A stretch of DNA of 64,000 bases from Geosiphon pyriformis (taxonomy: Eukaryota > Glomeromycota > Glomeromycetes > Archaeosporales > Geosiphonaceae), in contig JAAOMT010000213.1 of NCBI GenBank assembly GCA_016748015.1, positions 2,418 to 66,417 of the forward strand, read 5' to 3'. The stretch's first letter is position 1. Every line of letters starts with the position of its first letter. The position numbers and the translations under genes are program-made. Of the stretch, positions 35,495 through 46,789 are shown piece by piece. The notes under the pieces are model-generated. The model saw only the letters and a list, made by a program, of their open reading frames with translations, was not told where the DNA came from and searched no databases.

Positions 35495-37578
35495 TATAAA
35501 TGTAAAAACTCTTTCTCTTCTTAATTTTATGACCACAACTAAAGCTAAGAGTAAAAAAGTTGCAAACATTACTTTTCCTATAGTAACTAATAAAGTTTTA
35601 ACATGAGAGAGTTTCTCTGTTATTGAAGCAGTTAAACAAAACATTTTGGCTATATTTCTTCTGAAAAATATTTGTGAAAAGCTGTCTTTGGCAGCTTCTG
35701 GTTCATTTTTTTTATCTTTGGCTAGTGGTTTTTTTTCAGTCAAAGTTCTTTTCAAAAGACACACTCAGGTTAGTCCCAGTGTTGTCTCTACTACTTTAAA
35801 AAGCCCAAAGATTTTCAATAACAGACCAGTCAACAAGTTGGTCTTCTCCACTTTTACCACTCCTATTACTACTACTACTACTATTTCACAAATGGCCATA
35901 AAAGCCAAAAATTCCAAAAAACAGCAGCTGGCACTTGCAACTGCTTTGGTGATACTGAACTCCTTTGTGGTTCCAGATGAAATCTTGGGTAAGATCTTCA
36001 CAGCAGTAGCCAGCGCTCTTCCTGATATGGATGGCAACAACAGCAGCACATCTCCCAAGATAGACCAAGATCAACCACTAGTTGTGTTGCCTAATATAAT
36101 ACTCTTCAGCAGATCATTGCCAATTCCAGTAGCAAAGCAGTCCATCAATTTAGATGATCTTAAAGATTGGGCTGATCAGATGGAAATGGAATTAACTGTT
36201 CCTTTTCTAGTTTCTGGTGCTGTTAATGGTAGTGCTTGGGAAAATGTGAGTGGTCATCAAAAGTTTTCTGGTTGGGTGGCCTCCAATCTTGTACCTGGTG
36301 CTATATTTAAAATCAAGATGGTCTTGCTCAGTTCTTTGTTTCAGTTGCTACCTGGTTGCATTGGGCTTAAGTCTGTTTCAAAAGATGCTATTAAGTTGTT
36401 CTGTGTAGAATTTGCATCTCAGGAAAGTTTAAATGGTGCCACCAAAGTGGCCATTAATAATGAAGTTTTTTTAACCACTTTTAAGATTGCATGGTCTTTT
36501 GATGTGGCCTTTGTTTCTTTCCCTTCTTTGTCAATTGCACTTCATAATGTACCTTTGGATATCTCTTCTGATAACATCAAATCTGCTCTTGATGTATTTG
36601 GTGTTGTTACTTCAGTCAAGTTGAAGCCAACTGGTTTATGGCAATATACTGTGGTTTATTTCAAAGACACTTCTTCTGCTGCTGTTGTTCTTATTCACTG
36701 GTCTGTACTGGTTAAAAAAGACAGTATTAGAATTCTCTTTGTTACCAACCAAAAGGAGGTTATCTTCTTAAAAGATGCTTTCAAAGCTAAGCTGGTCAAT
36801 CTTTCATTTGGCTGTATTGTATTTGAAATAAGTAATCTGGTCTCCCAAGTTGGTGGCCATATATGTTTTATTTCTTGCTCCTTTGATTCCTATCGACATT
36901 AATGCTTTGCTGTGGTGATCTTTGATTCCTTGGAATCTTTAAATGCTGCTGTTTCAAAAACTGGTATCTTGTGTGGCTGCCACATCTGGTGAGAAACTCC
37001 TGAATGTCTTCACTGCTACAGATATCAAAGTTTGGATTATTTGGCTGTGAATTGCAAGGTGTTGTTACCCCTCTCTCCCAAACTCTTTTCTAATTCTGTT
37101 GATGGTTCCAATATCTTCAAGTCATCCTTTGTTGGAGTTAAATCCTATTGCCAAAACTGCTATCTTTGTGGTTCTTTCTGTTGCTGTTGCTGCTAATATG
37201 AATCTGGCTTTTGGTTTCCTCTCAAAGGTGTTGTGTCTCTGTTGCCTGTTGTCTTCTTTGGTTCAGATGTTGCTGTTAATACTAGGTTGGCTTCTTTGGA
37301 AACCCAACTTAGTGAACTGTCTTTGTTGATCAAATTTATAGTTGAGCCTATGAGTTTTTTGGTTGTGTTGGTTACTAAATTATTGTTTACTCCACCTGTT
37401 ATGGCAGAGGCAATGAAAAAAAGTGTGATTGAATTAAAAAACCAAATTAATGCTGTTTATGCTGTGGCTTTTGTGCTGCAAAAAGAAGTGGGTGTCATCA
37501 AGTTAAAGAGTGGAAAGGTCCACTTTGACATATTTAATAATAAAAATATAGATGATAATAATGATGATGATAATGATG
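35495..37578 (+). mobile_element. Half-LINE H3 (3' end lost in gap)
   Basis: It starts with AAAAACTCTTTCTCTTC (about 35497), then the ATG at 35529 and H ORF1 up to the acidic tract, where a 100-N gap begins. It was inserted into GY3 ORF3. Confidence 0.8.
35529..37578 (+). pseudogene. H3 ORF1 (RRM/CCHC/coiled-coil protein)
   Basis: The start MTTTKAKSKKVANITF agrees with H4 and H6. A TGA at about 35605 interrupts the N-terminus. A long open run follows to 36902, covering the FNNRPVNKLVF region, the KDWADQMEME region, a conserved core (FSGWVASNLVPGAIFKIKMV) and an RRM (SDNIKSALDVFGVVTSVKLK with WQYTVVYF as RNP1). Then come the knuckle region (about 37010-37060, CHCYRYQSLDY, one Cys changed), a coiled coil (RLASLETQLSELSLLIKF, 37285-37340) and the start of the Asp tract. 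It is the longest uninterrupted H frame on the plus strand. The role, RNA packaging, is inferred from LINE ORF1 proteins. Confidence 0.8.
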
Positions 37579-37678
37579 NNNNNNNNNNNNNNNNNNNNNN
37601 NNNNNNNNNNNNNNNNNNNNNNNNNNNNNNNNNNNNNNNNNNNNNNNNNNNNNNNNNNNNNNNNNNNNNNNNNNNNNN
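37579..37678. other. Assembly gap of 100 N
   Basis: Exactly 100 N, a conventional gap of unknown size. Coding frames drawn across it are meaningless. The H3 3' end and the 5' LTR of GY4 are expected in it. Confidence 0.98.
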
Positions 37679-37701
37679 AAAAAAAAAAAAAAAAAAAAAA
37701 A
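37679..37701. repeat. A23 run at the gap edge
   Basis: Twenty-three A residues abut GY4 gag. They could be the poly-A end of a retrotransposed copy inside the gap, or simply the reason assembly stopped. Confidence 0.7.
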
Positions 37702-39023
37702 GAAAACAACTTTGAAGAAAGAAACAACAACATTAATCAGCTTTTATATTCCACAACATTTGAACAACAGCCTCCTAATTCTGAATACCTAAATCATTAA
37801 ATTCACATTTGGATTGCTGTTTATCAGCTAACTAAAACACTCTTTGAAACAGAAAAAAAAAGTTATCAAACTGCTCCTGTTTTTAATCTTTTCTTAAGTG
37901 AATTAGAACATTCCATACAAACAGCTACTTCTGAACCAATGGCTAATAACTCCATGCAACAAAACATTCTGATCATCCTTTAAGGCATACAAACTGCTTT
38001 AGGGCAAAAAAATAATACCTCATTATTATTATTCAAAGGTAATGCACAAGATTTAATTGAATAATTGGATGACTTTGAAAGAGCTGCCACAGCCAACCAA
38101 TATAATAATAAATATAAGTTTCAAATCATTGGTGGCTACCTTCAAGGCTCTCCTACTACTTGGTTTTTACAAAAAACCAATGCCAATACTCAACAAAAAA
38201 TCATTAAATAGACACCAGCAAATGTTGGAAAAGACAATACTTCTTTTACTATCCAGTTTGAAATGAAATTTAGAACTCCTATTTTGATATCCAAATGGCA
38301 CATAAAATTAAAAAGAAAAACCCAAAGTCCTGGTAAAGTTGTAACTAAATATGCCAAAGCAATCAGAAAGTTAATTAAGCAGATAGACTCTGGAAGAAAT
38401 TAAACAGAAGAGCAGAAAATTTACTCTTTTACAAAAGAATTAAGAACTAATCTTTCATATGCTCTTTGGCCTCTTCTGGTTCTGAAAGACAATTCCACAA
38501 TGGATATGGTCATTGAACTAGTCCAACAAATTGAAGACAATCAAAAAATGCACTTGGGTTCTATACTTTCAGTTTTTGTTTCTGCTTCTGTAATGGTTTC
38601 TGCTTCTCAAATGGCTGCCACTTCTTTTACTGTCCAAACTCCAGATCTCAATAAACAATTGATAGATAGACTCACAGTCAATCTTGCCCAGTTACTGAAA
38701 TCCTTAGCCCAAGCAGTCAGAAAAAATCAACAACTCCAAAGACTCAGATATGAACTCTATTTTAATCAGCCCCAACAACTTCTTTATTAAAGACAACAAA
38801 ATCGTGGCCCATCTGTGTATTATAATTGTGAATTAACTGAACATTTCTCTAAAGATTGCAACAATCCTCTTTTGTCTTCTCCAGCTCTTAGAAACAATAA
38901 CAATTAAAACAACAGAACCATCAACAACAATATCCTCAATCAAAGACCCAATTATGCCAACATCAATTTCTTTGAAAAGAATCTCTTAGTTAAAGCCACT
39001 GTTTATCAGCTTTTAAACTGGTA
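37702..39023 (+). pseudogene. GY4 gag
   Basis: The frame reads NNFEERNNNINQLLYSTTFE, then the gag domain LDDFERAATANQYNNKYKFQ (about 38066-38130) with GGYLQGSPTTWF, then MAATSFTVQTPDLNKQLIDR and the knuckle region YYNCELTEHFSKDC (about 38820-38860), where the first Cys has become Tyr. About eight in-frame stops occur, e.g. TAA for Trp before LDDF and TAA for Gln at 37798. The frame otherwise matches GY5 gag residue by residue. Confidence 0.85.
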
Positions 39024-39107
39024 GACACATCTCTAAAGGATAAAAGTACAAGCCAACCAGAAAAAAATCTCTTTTATGCTTTTAACTTAACTAATAATGA
39101 TTATGAC

Positions 39108-40380
39108 ATGGATGAACTAGCAATCAACATTTTTAAATCAACAAGAAAGAAAAAAAAAGCCAAAGTTGATTTCATTCTGGATCCAAATAAAGCATCCACA
39201 TTAATTATTAAGAATCCTCCAAAGTTAGAACTTCCAGAAATAGTACAAAAATCTGGTCCTTATTCTGTTGTTAAAAATCTCATGGAAACCCCAGCACACA
39301 TTACATTTGGCCAACTAATAACTCATCTACAGTTCAAAAAAAATCTTCACAAATCATTAATTCCAAAAAAAAAAACACCAAAAACCAACAAACATCTTTG
39401 TCAAGCTGGACTTGCTAACAACAGCAATGTTATCCTCCTTATTTGCAAAGCCCAAGTGGCTGGTTATTTTATTGACTTGATCTTAGACAGTGGATCATCT
39501 GTTAGTGTAATTGCCAAACACTTTCTGGAAGCCATTGGTAGAAAAATTAATGAATCTTCCACCCAACTTATGACTAATGTACATGGTGACAAGAAAAAAG
39601 ACCTGAACATAGCCAAAGCTGTTCCTGTCTGAATTAATAGCATCAGCATTGAAACTGACATGAAAGTATCTAAAGCAAAAGAGTACACCATAATTGTTGA
39701 CAATAAGTGGTTCAAAAAAGCCAAAGCACTACATGACTATGAACTTTGTAAGCTAACTATCAGATGTGTTGAGAAGCCCATTGTGGTTAAGTGCCATTAT
39801 TGGACAACTCCTCCAGTATCCAAGCAGAATCAAGAAGATAAACAATCAGATGAATCAGATGATGATAAGAATAATGAAGAAAAAGATCAAGAAGAACAAG
39901 AAGAAACTGTTGAACTTGCCTATACTATTTTCACCAGCATTGGCAAGCCACTAGATAATGTAAAAGCTGACAAAAAAAGATTTATTGTAAATAACAAGCT
40001 GATTTGTTGGAATCTTTGACAAAAAACCTAGCAAGAAAGCTAAATACAATTATTGGTGGTATAGTCCTTGTGCCAGGTGTTAGTACAATAAACTTTTGTA
40101 TTCTTTTAATAATGAATACAAGTTCTGCCTAATTTATTACAAAGATTGAGAACCAATTAGTTTAATATCAAGAAAAAAATTAAGAAAAATACAAAAGTTC
40201 TTTAAGAGTAAACCATCTGAGATTCAATTACTTATAGTAAAACAAAAAGAACTCTCTCCAGAAAAAAGAAAAATAGACATTAAAAATCTGTTGGTTAAAA
40301 ATAGTCCAGTTATTTCAAAAAAAGGTGATACCCTTGAACAAATTCATGTAATACAACATACCATCATCACCAGAAAAACT
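39108..40380 (+). pseudogene. GY4 protease region
   Basis: The ATG-proximal part reads MDELAINIFKSTRKKKKAKV. The protease active site LILDSGSSVSVIAKHF at 39477-39524 has an intact DSG (39486-39494). An acidic linker and the Cys-rich patch follow with stops at 39632 and 40017. The enzyme would cleave Gag-Pol. Confidence 0.85.
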
Positions 40381-41730
40381 CCCCCCATCCATTTGAAGTC
40401 TTATCAATCCAATCAACATAATGATAAGTTCATTAAGAAAGAGATAAACTGAATAAAAGATCTTGAATTTATACAAAAAACAAGAGTAAATAGGCTTTTC
40501 CAATTGTAGTAGTATCCAAGAAAGATAGAACTCTACACTTCTGTGTCAACTACTGCCAATTAAATGCCATCACTATAAGAGACATGTATCTACTTCCCAA
40601 AATTGATGCAATGTTAGACAAATTCAATGGTGCTGCTTTTTTTTCAACTATTGACTTAACTGTTGAATTCTGCCAAGTAGAAATAAATCCAGAAAGTAGA
40701 AAGAAAACTGTTTTCATTACCAAGTATGGCACATACAAATTCACAGTCATGCTTTTTGGTCTTACAAATGCTTCTTCTACCTTTCAATGCCTAATAGACA
40801 AAGTGTTTGAATCAGTAAAAAAAAACTTTGTTCTGGTCTACTTAGACAACATAATGGTCTACTCAAAAATTTGGAATGAACACCTTGAACATTTACAGAA
40901 GGCTTTTGATCTGCTCAGAAATGCTGGCCTTAAGATCAATTCAATCAAATTTTTCTTTAGATGCCAATCCACCCAGTTCTTTGGTTATCTGATTACAAAA
41001 AATAGAATCTTTTTAGACCCAGCTAAAGTTAAAAAAGTTCAAAACATTAAACAACCAATAAATGTTCCTGAACTATGCTCTTTTCTTGGTTTGGCTTTTT
41101 ATTATTGCAAATTTATCAAAAATTTCTCCAAAATCATCTTTTTTGTCAATTAGCTACTCAGAAAAAATGTCAATTATTATTGGAACACTCATCAACAAAA
41201 AGTTTTTGAAACTCTGAAGAAAAAACTTGTTACTAAACCAATCCTTAAACAACCTGACCTGAACCAATCTTTTATCCTGCACACTGATACATCTGGCTAT
41301 AGACTTGGCACTATTCTCTCCCAAAAAGATAAAAATAGCAGAGAACATACTATAGCAGATGCCAGTAGAACCCTTATACCAGTAGAAAAGAACTATTTAG
41401 TTACTAAACAAGAATGTTTAGCAGTAGTTTGGGCTACTAGTTACTGGGACCAATATCTTAATGTAAAATTCCTAGTGGTAACAGATTATCAAGCATTGGT
41501 TTGGCTGCATAACAAAAAGAAGCTGGAACATAAATGGATAACTTGCTGAATACTTTATTTGGATGAATTCGACTATAATATTCAATACCACAAAGAAGCA
41601 AATCATCAAAATGCTGATGCTTTCTTTAGACTTACCATCCAGTGATAGTATAATCTCTCAACCAAACCAACTTAATTATTAATAACTCTCTCACAAACAA
41701 ACACAATAATGGACTTATACAACTACTTTG
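40381..41730 (+). pseudogene. GY4 reverse transcriptase and RNase H
   Basis: RT: motif A FFSTIDLTVEFCQVEI (about 40638-40685), motif B FGLTNASSTF, catalytic box YLDN at 40839-40850, where YLDD is expected, so Asp is Asn. The open run is 40584-41153. RNase H: HTDTSGYRLGTI (about 41281-41315), TKQECLAVVW (Glu changed context) and VVTDYQALVW (His changed to Tyr). The region ends in the linker at ACAACTACTTTG, the target of LINE-B. Confidence 0.85.
41719..41730 (+). repeat. LINE-B target-site duplication, left copy
   Basis: ACAACTACTTTG, identical to 53506-53517. It is GY4 sequence, so it fixes both ends of LINE-B. Confidence 0.92.
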
Positions 41731-41899
41731 CAAAAAAAACTTTTTTTCTCTTTTTAACTGCTACTACACAATTTACTACATCTCAAATTTGAAAAATAAG
41801 TTTTTGCAAAGAATTCTTTAATTATATTATATTATTATTATTAACACAACAGACTTAAAAGTGTCTAATAATAATGTCAACAGTGTTGTGACACTAGTC

Positions 41900-44137
41900 A
41901 TGCAAAGAAGTATAAGTGTAGAGACTATTAATAGTGAATACCAAGTGGAGGGAAACACACCTTCCACTGCTGAAAGAGAAGTCATTAACATTAATCCACA
42001 AGATTCATCAACTGTGATAACTACAGGACCTACCATACCTCCATTTAAATTTAAAACTGCTAGTAGATTCTCTGAAAATGAGAACACAAGTAGTAGAGAC
42101 AATACACCCTTTAAAATAGCCAACACATTGAAGAAGACAGCTCCACATAGGAGAGCAGCAGACTTTTCTCTAATAACAGCTAACAGATTAAAAGAAAAAG
42201 CCAACAAAAAATACAGACACATTGGAAAAATAAGTGTAAAAAGGTTAACTGAGAAATTCAACCAAATAACTGAAGAAGACTTACCTGAAAACACACCTGT
42301 TCAAACCAATAACTTTGTCTTGCAACCAATGTTTAATAAAGATAGAAACAGCAACAAATTTCAAATGAAATCTTGAATTGGTGAAAAGAGAGCCTCTAAG
42401 TCCCTGAAAAAATTGGATAAATCATCCAAAGTGCCTAAAGAAGACGAGAAAAAAGCTGTGCAAATAGAAGCTGCTTTGAGGAAATGCAATCCTAATATCT
42501 TGGACAGAATCAACAGAGGAAATTCTGCGATAAAAAATGAAGATCAAATGGATAATTCATTTGAAACAAACAAAGATAAGCCCAATCTGGATGATGCTGC
42601 AAAAGACATAGAAGATTTTGATTCAAGCTTATTTAGCAGAATGGCTAGTTTAAGTCTAGGCCAATACAGTAGTAAATCATTTGGCAAAAAACCCATGTTT
42701 ATGAAAGTAAACCAAAAAGAAGGATGAAGAACAGTGGTCTACAGAACCAAAAGACATGTACTTTTTGTACAAGCATTAAATATACCAGAAAAAATTATGG
42801 AGAAGAAGGTGGGGTGGATTTATAATCTTTTGGGAGATGTCAGGTACTTCTTGGGGGCTGTAATGGCCAGAAACCAAGAAATCAGAATTGACTTTTCACA
42901 AGTGGCTGGAAGAGACCAAGCCAGAGAAATTCTGACAAGTAAAAAAATTGATTTATTTTTGATGGCTACTGATAATGTTAACACCCAAATGGCTGGCCAA
43001 AAGAAAATTCTAGTGAAAACCATTCTTTTGGGTATTTCAGACAGAGAAGTTGGGGCTGTCATAAAAGAATTTAGTAAGATTAAAAAGATCTAAATCAAAG
43101 TGGCTGGCAAATGGCAATCAGCAGTGATTGAATACAACAGCCAAGAGAAGGCAACCAGAGCTGCAAACCAATGGTCAACCATGATCAAAAAAGATGCAGT
43201 CAGAATTTATCCAATAATTAAAACCCAAAAAATCATCAAGCAGAAGAAAATCTGAGAAGCTAAATTGGTGGGCTTACTACAGAATTGTACTGCCCACTAC
43301 TTGAACACCATCCTGGATTAAATCAAAGCCCAATCTTGTTTTATTTCAAGAACTAGCAGAAATTATATGAGGATGGGCTGCGCTTATATTGGATTTGACA
43401 GTGAAGCTAACCACAATATTGCTACCAAAAAACCCTTGGTGATTAGTGACACACTGGTTTACTGGATGTCCACTAATGCTAAAAAATGCCATTTTTGTTA
43501 CCAAATGGAACACTTGGTCTCAAAATGCCCAACCTTACATAAGAAAAAAAAAGAAAATACCAAGAAAGTTATCAATAATATTAGATTGGCAAAGTTGTAT
43601 GTTAAGAGGAATGTTCCAAAGAAAAACATCAAGGCCTTTGGTGGAAGATTATATGCTGAAATGGCTGCACTTAGATTGTCCCATAATTGAAACAACACTA
43701 ACTCAAACAATACTTAGAAACCTGGTCCACAAGTAAACAATAGAGAAGAACAATCAAAAAAAGGAGTTACCCAACCATAGAAGGCTGAAATTGATGAATT
43801 AAGACAGCAGGTTGGCAAAATAGCAAAACTGCTGAATGCAGTTGCTGATAAACTTGGAGTAACATTAGAGAAAAAAAATAAAGTAATAGTTACTCAACAG
43901 CCAAGTAACATCTCAGAAGAAAAAGAAGAGATAGAAATTAGAGTACCTAGCCAAAGTACTACCTTTAAATCTGCTCCTACAAGGAAAAGAAAGGCATACA
44001 ACCCAGAATTGGAAATTAAAGAAATTAAAAAAACATTGGAACCCATTCTGAAGTTATTGAAGCAAGTGGAAAAACAGATTAGCTGGGACAGTTATACTGC
44101 TGAACAATCTAAATCTATGGAAACAGATAATGTGTAG
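41900..44137 (+). pseudogene. LINE-B ORF1 (RRM/CCHC/coiled-coil protein)
   Basis: I choose the ATG at 41900 (MQRSISVETINSEYQ). The frame continues with few breaks: TGA at about 42374 (Trp in the 30.7 kb copy), TGA at 42725, then stops at 43093, 43255, 43320, 43688 and 43714. Domains: a basic disordered N-terminus, a conserved block VGWIYNLLGDVRYFLGAV, an RRM-like segment (KTILLGISDREVGAVIKEF with KWQSAVIEY as RNP1, about 43010-43125), knuckle CHFCYQMEHLVSKC (43486-43530) and a coiled coil ending at TAG 44135-44137. It would coat LINE-B RNA. Confidence 0.8.
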
Positions 44138-44535
44138 CACATTTGTTTCCAACAAAGAACAGAACTACTTTGATAACAACACTTGGAAAATTAGTATTGT
44201 TAATGTTAAAGGGCTTAATAGTTCTGGTAAAGCTGAGGAGGTTTTACATTGGGTCATTGAAGAACAATTTGACTTTGTGATTGTTATGGAAACTAAGTTG
44301 ACTCCAACCAAAGAAAAGGGTATATTTTTTGGCTCTGATGAATATCATGCCTTTTGGGAGTCAAACGCAGAGAAACAAATAGGAACTGGGGTTAGAATAC
44401 TGGTGAAAAAATGTTGGATACATCATGTAGAAACAATCAAGGGGTATCACGGGAGGTTGCTACATTTGGGGTTGAAATTTAGAGGTAGAATCAGTGTGCA
44501 CATAGTGGGTCTGTACATTCCTGCTTCCAAAGTGC
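44130..44535 (+). pseudogene. LINE-B ORF2, endonuclease first part
   Basis: The start ATG at 44130 overlaps the ORF1 stop by 8 bases (ATGTGTAG). The reading is MCSTFVSNKEQNYF, then SIVNVKGLN (Asn box) and FVIVMETKL (Glu box) of the AP-type endonuclease. The frame runs to 44535 and is then interrupted by a solo LTR-2. Removing the LTR and one GTGC copy joins it in frame to 45389. Confidence 0.88.
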
Positions 44536-45388
44536 TGTTACTTATAAAAATATAAGGAATATATATTAGCATAGTTATTAACCAATCAGAAGTAGACATA
44601 GTAAAATATGGAATTCCAGGATTCCTCTCAGGAATTACAGAATTCCAGAAATTACAGAATTCTCATAAGAAATCGCAAAATTCCAGAATTCTAGGATTTT
44701 TTTCAAAGGAATTGCAGGATTCCAGGAATCTCAGAATTCCTGTTGTGAAGAATTGAGGAATTGAGGAATCTCAATTATGTATATATAGCAGTAGGATTAG
44801 AAGCTAAAAAGACAGACCTCTCAGTTTAGATTTCATCTAGACAACTTTCCAAACCACAAATAAATAACTGTTTGTTATCTCAAACCTGCTGCCACTATCA
44901 ACACTTTATGTTAATAGTAATTGATACTTAACCATACTGGAACAATAGCTCTTGATCATGGCTATTGACGGAATACTAACTTGTGAATCACTTAGGCTTA
45001 TTTCTTTTTTTTCTTTATTTTTTTTTTTCTTTATTTCTTGCTTTGATTTTATTGTTGTTTACTAACTCTATTGAGGATTAACGTGCAGGATACTAACATC
45101 AAGAATTGCCTGGTAAAAGACCCCTGCAAGAAGGTAGGACATGTACAGAAGATATGGAATACTTACCAAAGGATTGTTGGCCATCATGCTGAGAGAAGAA
45201 TTGACAGAATTGCAATTCTGAGAAGTTACAGATAAAACAACTATTGAATCTCTGTTCATTATACAAAGAACTCAACCTGAAACCTTTAGATACAAAACCT
45301 TCAGATTAATAACATCAATGCAAATAACTTTTAACACCAAGTTACGGGTTGTTATTTGATTCAACACTCCAAATAATCACTTGTAACA
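44536..45388 (+). repeat. Solo LTR-2 with 4-bp TSD
   Basis: TGTTACTTATAAAAATATAAGG to AATCACTTGTAACA, 853 bp, flanked by GTGC at 44532-44535 and 45389-45392. It has the GAATTCC-rich block (about 44610-44775) and the CAATAGC/GCTATTG hairpin (44943-44967). Excision restores the LINE-B endonuclease frame exactly. Confidence 0.93.
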
Positions 45389-46119
45389 GTGCCTACTAAG
45401 AAAGCAGTAGCTAAAGAAATCAGAAAACTTTTGGGGGACATTGTGCATAACAAAGAGATAATCATAGTTGCAGGCGATTTGAATGAAGACCTGGCATCCA
45501 AATCACTTGAAGAAACATATGCTACAAATAAGATCAAAGCTTGCCCCACTGTTGCAACATTACAACATTTGGATTTGGTGGATACACATAGAACATATGC
45601 AACAAACAATCCAGAAAAGACATGGGCTTCAAATAGAGTACAAAGAAGATTGGATTATGTGTTTACTGATGCAGTTACAGCCTTACTGGTCACAAACATT
45701 GGGGTTGTAGATGTTAAGAAATCATTTAGCACTGATCACAGAGCTGTAGTAACTATTATCCGATTTGACAGAATCTTGGCAGGCAGTAAAAAATCAAGAT
45801 CTGGGAGAAGAAAAAGTAGCACAATCATGATTGATGTTAAAAAAGCATCTGGAATGCAATGGAAAATCTATGCAAAAGAAACTAATCAATTGACTGATGA
45901 AGCACAAAGAAAATCAGTAGATAACAGTGCTGATGATCTAAATCTAATGTGACTTATAATTAAGGAGACTGTATTACAAGCTGTTGATTGTCTACCAAAA
46001 AAGAAAGTGGGAGCCTGATCTACACACACAAAGAAAGAATACATGGATTACAAGCTTGTTAAAATTGTTGCTGATATAATCAAACAAATAAAAATAAACA
46101 ATGCAAATATGCATGATAA
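45389..46119 (+). pseudogene. LINE-B ORF2, endonuclease second part and linker
   Basis: The frame resumes KVPTKKAVAKEIRKLLGD. IIIVAGDLNEDL is the catalytic GDxN box, RRLDYVFTDA the DYVF box and FSTDHRAVV the DH box, so endonuclease catalytic residues look intact. The first stop is TGA at 45950. A linker with one more TGA leads to the next inserted LTR at 46120. Confidence 0.9.
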
Positions 46120-46785
46120 TGTTATGGATTGGAGTAACAAGCTAACAGATAGCAAGGGAGAACAGTATTGTATGGTGATGAAAATAAACAAAGAGGGAAT
46201 TACAATAAGGGAGCGAATTGAATAAGTAAGAATTCAATGTGTGTGATTAGTCTCATAAAAATCACAGTCACTAATCTTTTCTTAAATCTGAAGGTAGAGG
46301 AATAGTCCGTGATTGTCAACAAGATAACACCGCTGTTATTATTCTATGCCTCAACTCGGCAATTTTTAGAATCAATAACAGGTATCATTGTGCTTTTCAA
46401 TTGTTTCTTTATTCAATGAATTACAAAAGCAAGCCAATTGCTTTTCAGGCTAATTCTAACAAACACAAATCAAGAAGAGGAAAAGATAAGGTATGTGAAT
46501 GCCAACAAGTAGATACTTGAAGGTAAGGAAAGGGGAATAAGTGATTATGAGAAGAAGTAATTGATATTGTTTATTTCGTTACTTTGATCATGTCATTCTA
46601 CAGCTAAGGGAATTATCACTTATATAGCTATCTAAAGTGGTCAATGATCAGGTCAATGATTAGGTCAATGGTCAGGTCATTGATCAGGTCAACAATCACT
46701 ATCTAAAAATAGGGTGGCTAATTATATGACATCAGTGGCTAATACATGTGATAACTAATAAAAACTATGGGTTTCAACCGTAACA
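46120..46785 (-). repeat. Solo LTR-1 (subtype a) with 4-bp TSD
   Basis: Plus-strand ends are TGTTATGGATTGGAG and TTTCAACCGTAACA, 666 bp, flanked by ATAA at 46116-46119 and 46786-46789. It is the complete reference for LTR-1a. The U3 TATA box TATATAAG is on the minus strand at 46619-46626, beside five 12-bp units (46639-46698). Confidence 0.93.
46639..46698. repeat. 12-bp minisatellite, 5 units
   Basis: Five GGTCAATGATCA-type units beside the LTR TATA box. Confidence 0.9.
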
Positions 46786-46789
46786 ATAA

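Larger units (their letters stand above)
37702..41730 (+). mobile_element. GY4: Ty3/gypsy gag-pol, split by LINE-B
   Basis: Plus-strand GY copy from within gag to the end of RNase H, continued at 53506-53775 after LINE-B. Its reading frame is almost free of indels: nearly all damage is single-base, Gln and Trp codons becoming TAA, TAG or TGA. The 5' LTR is lost in the gap. Confidence 0.9.
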
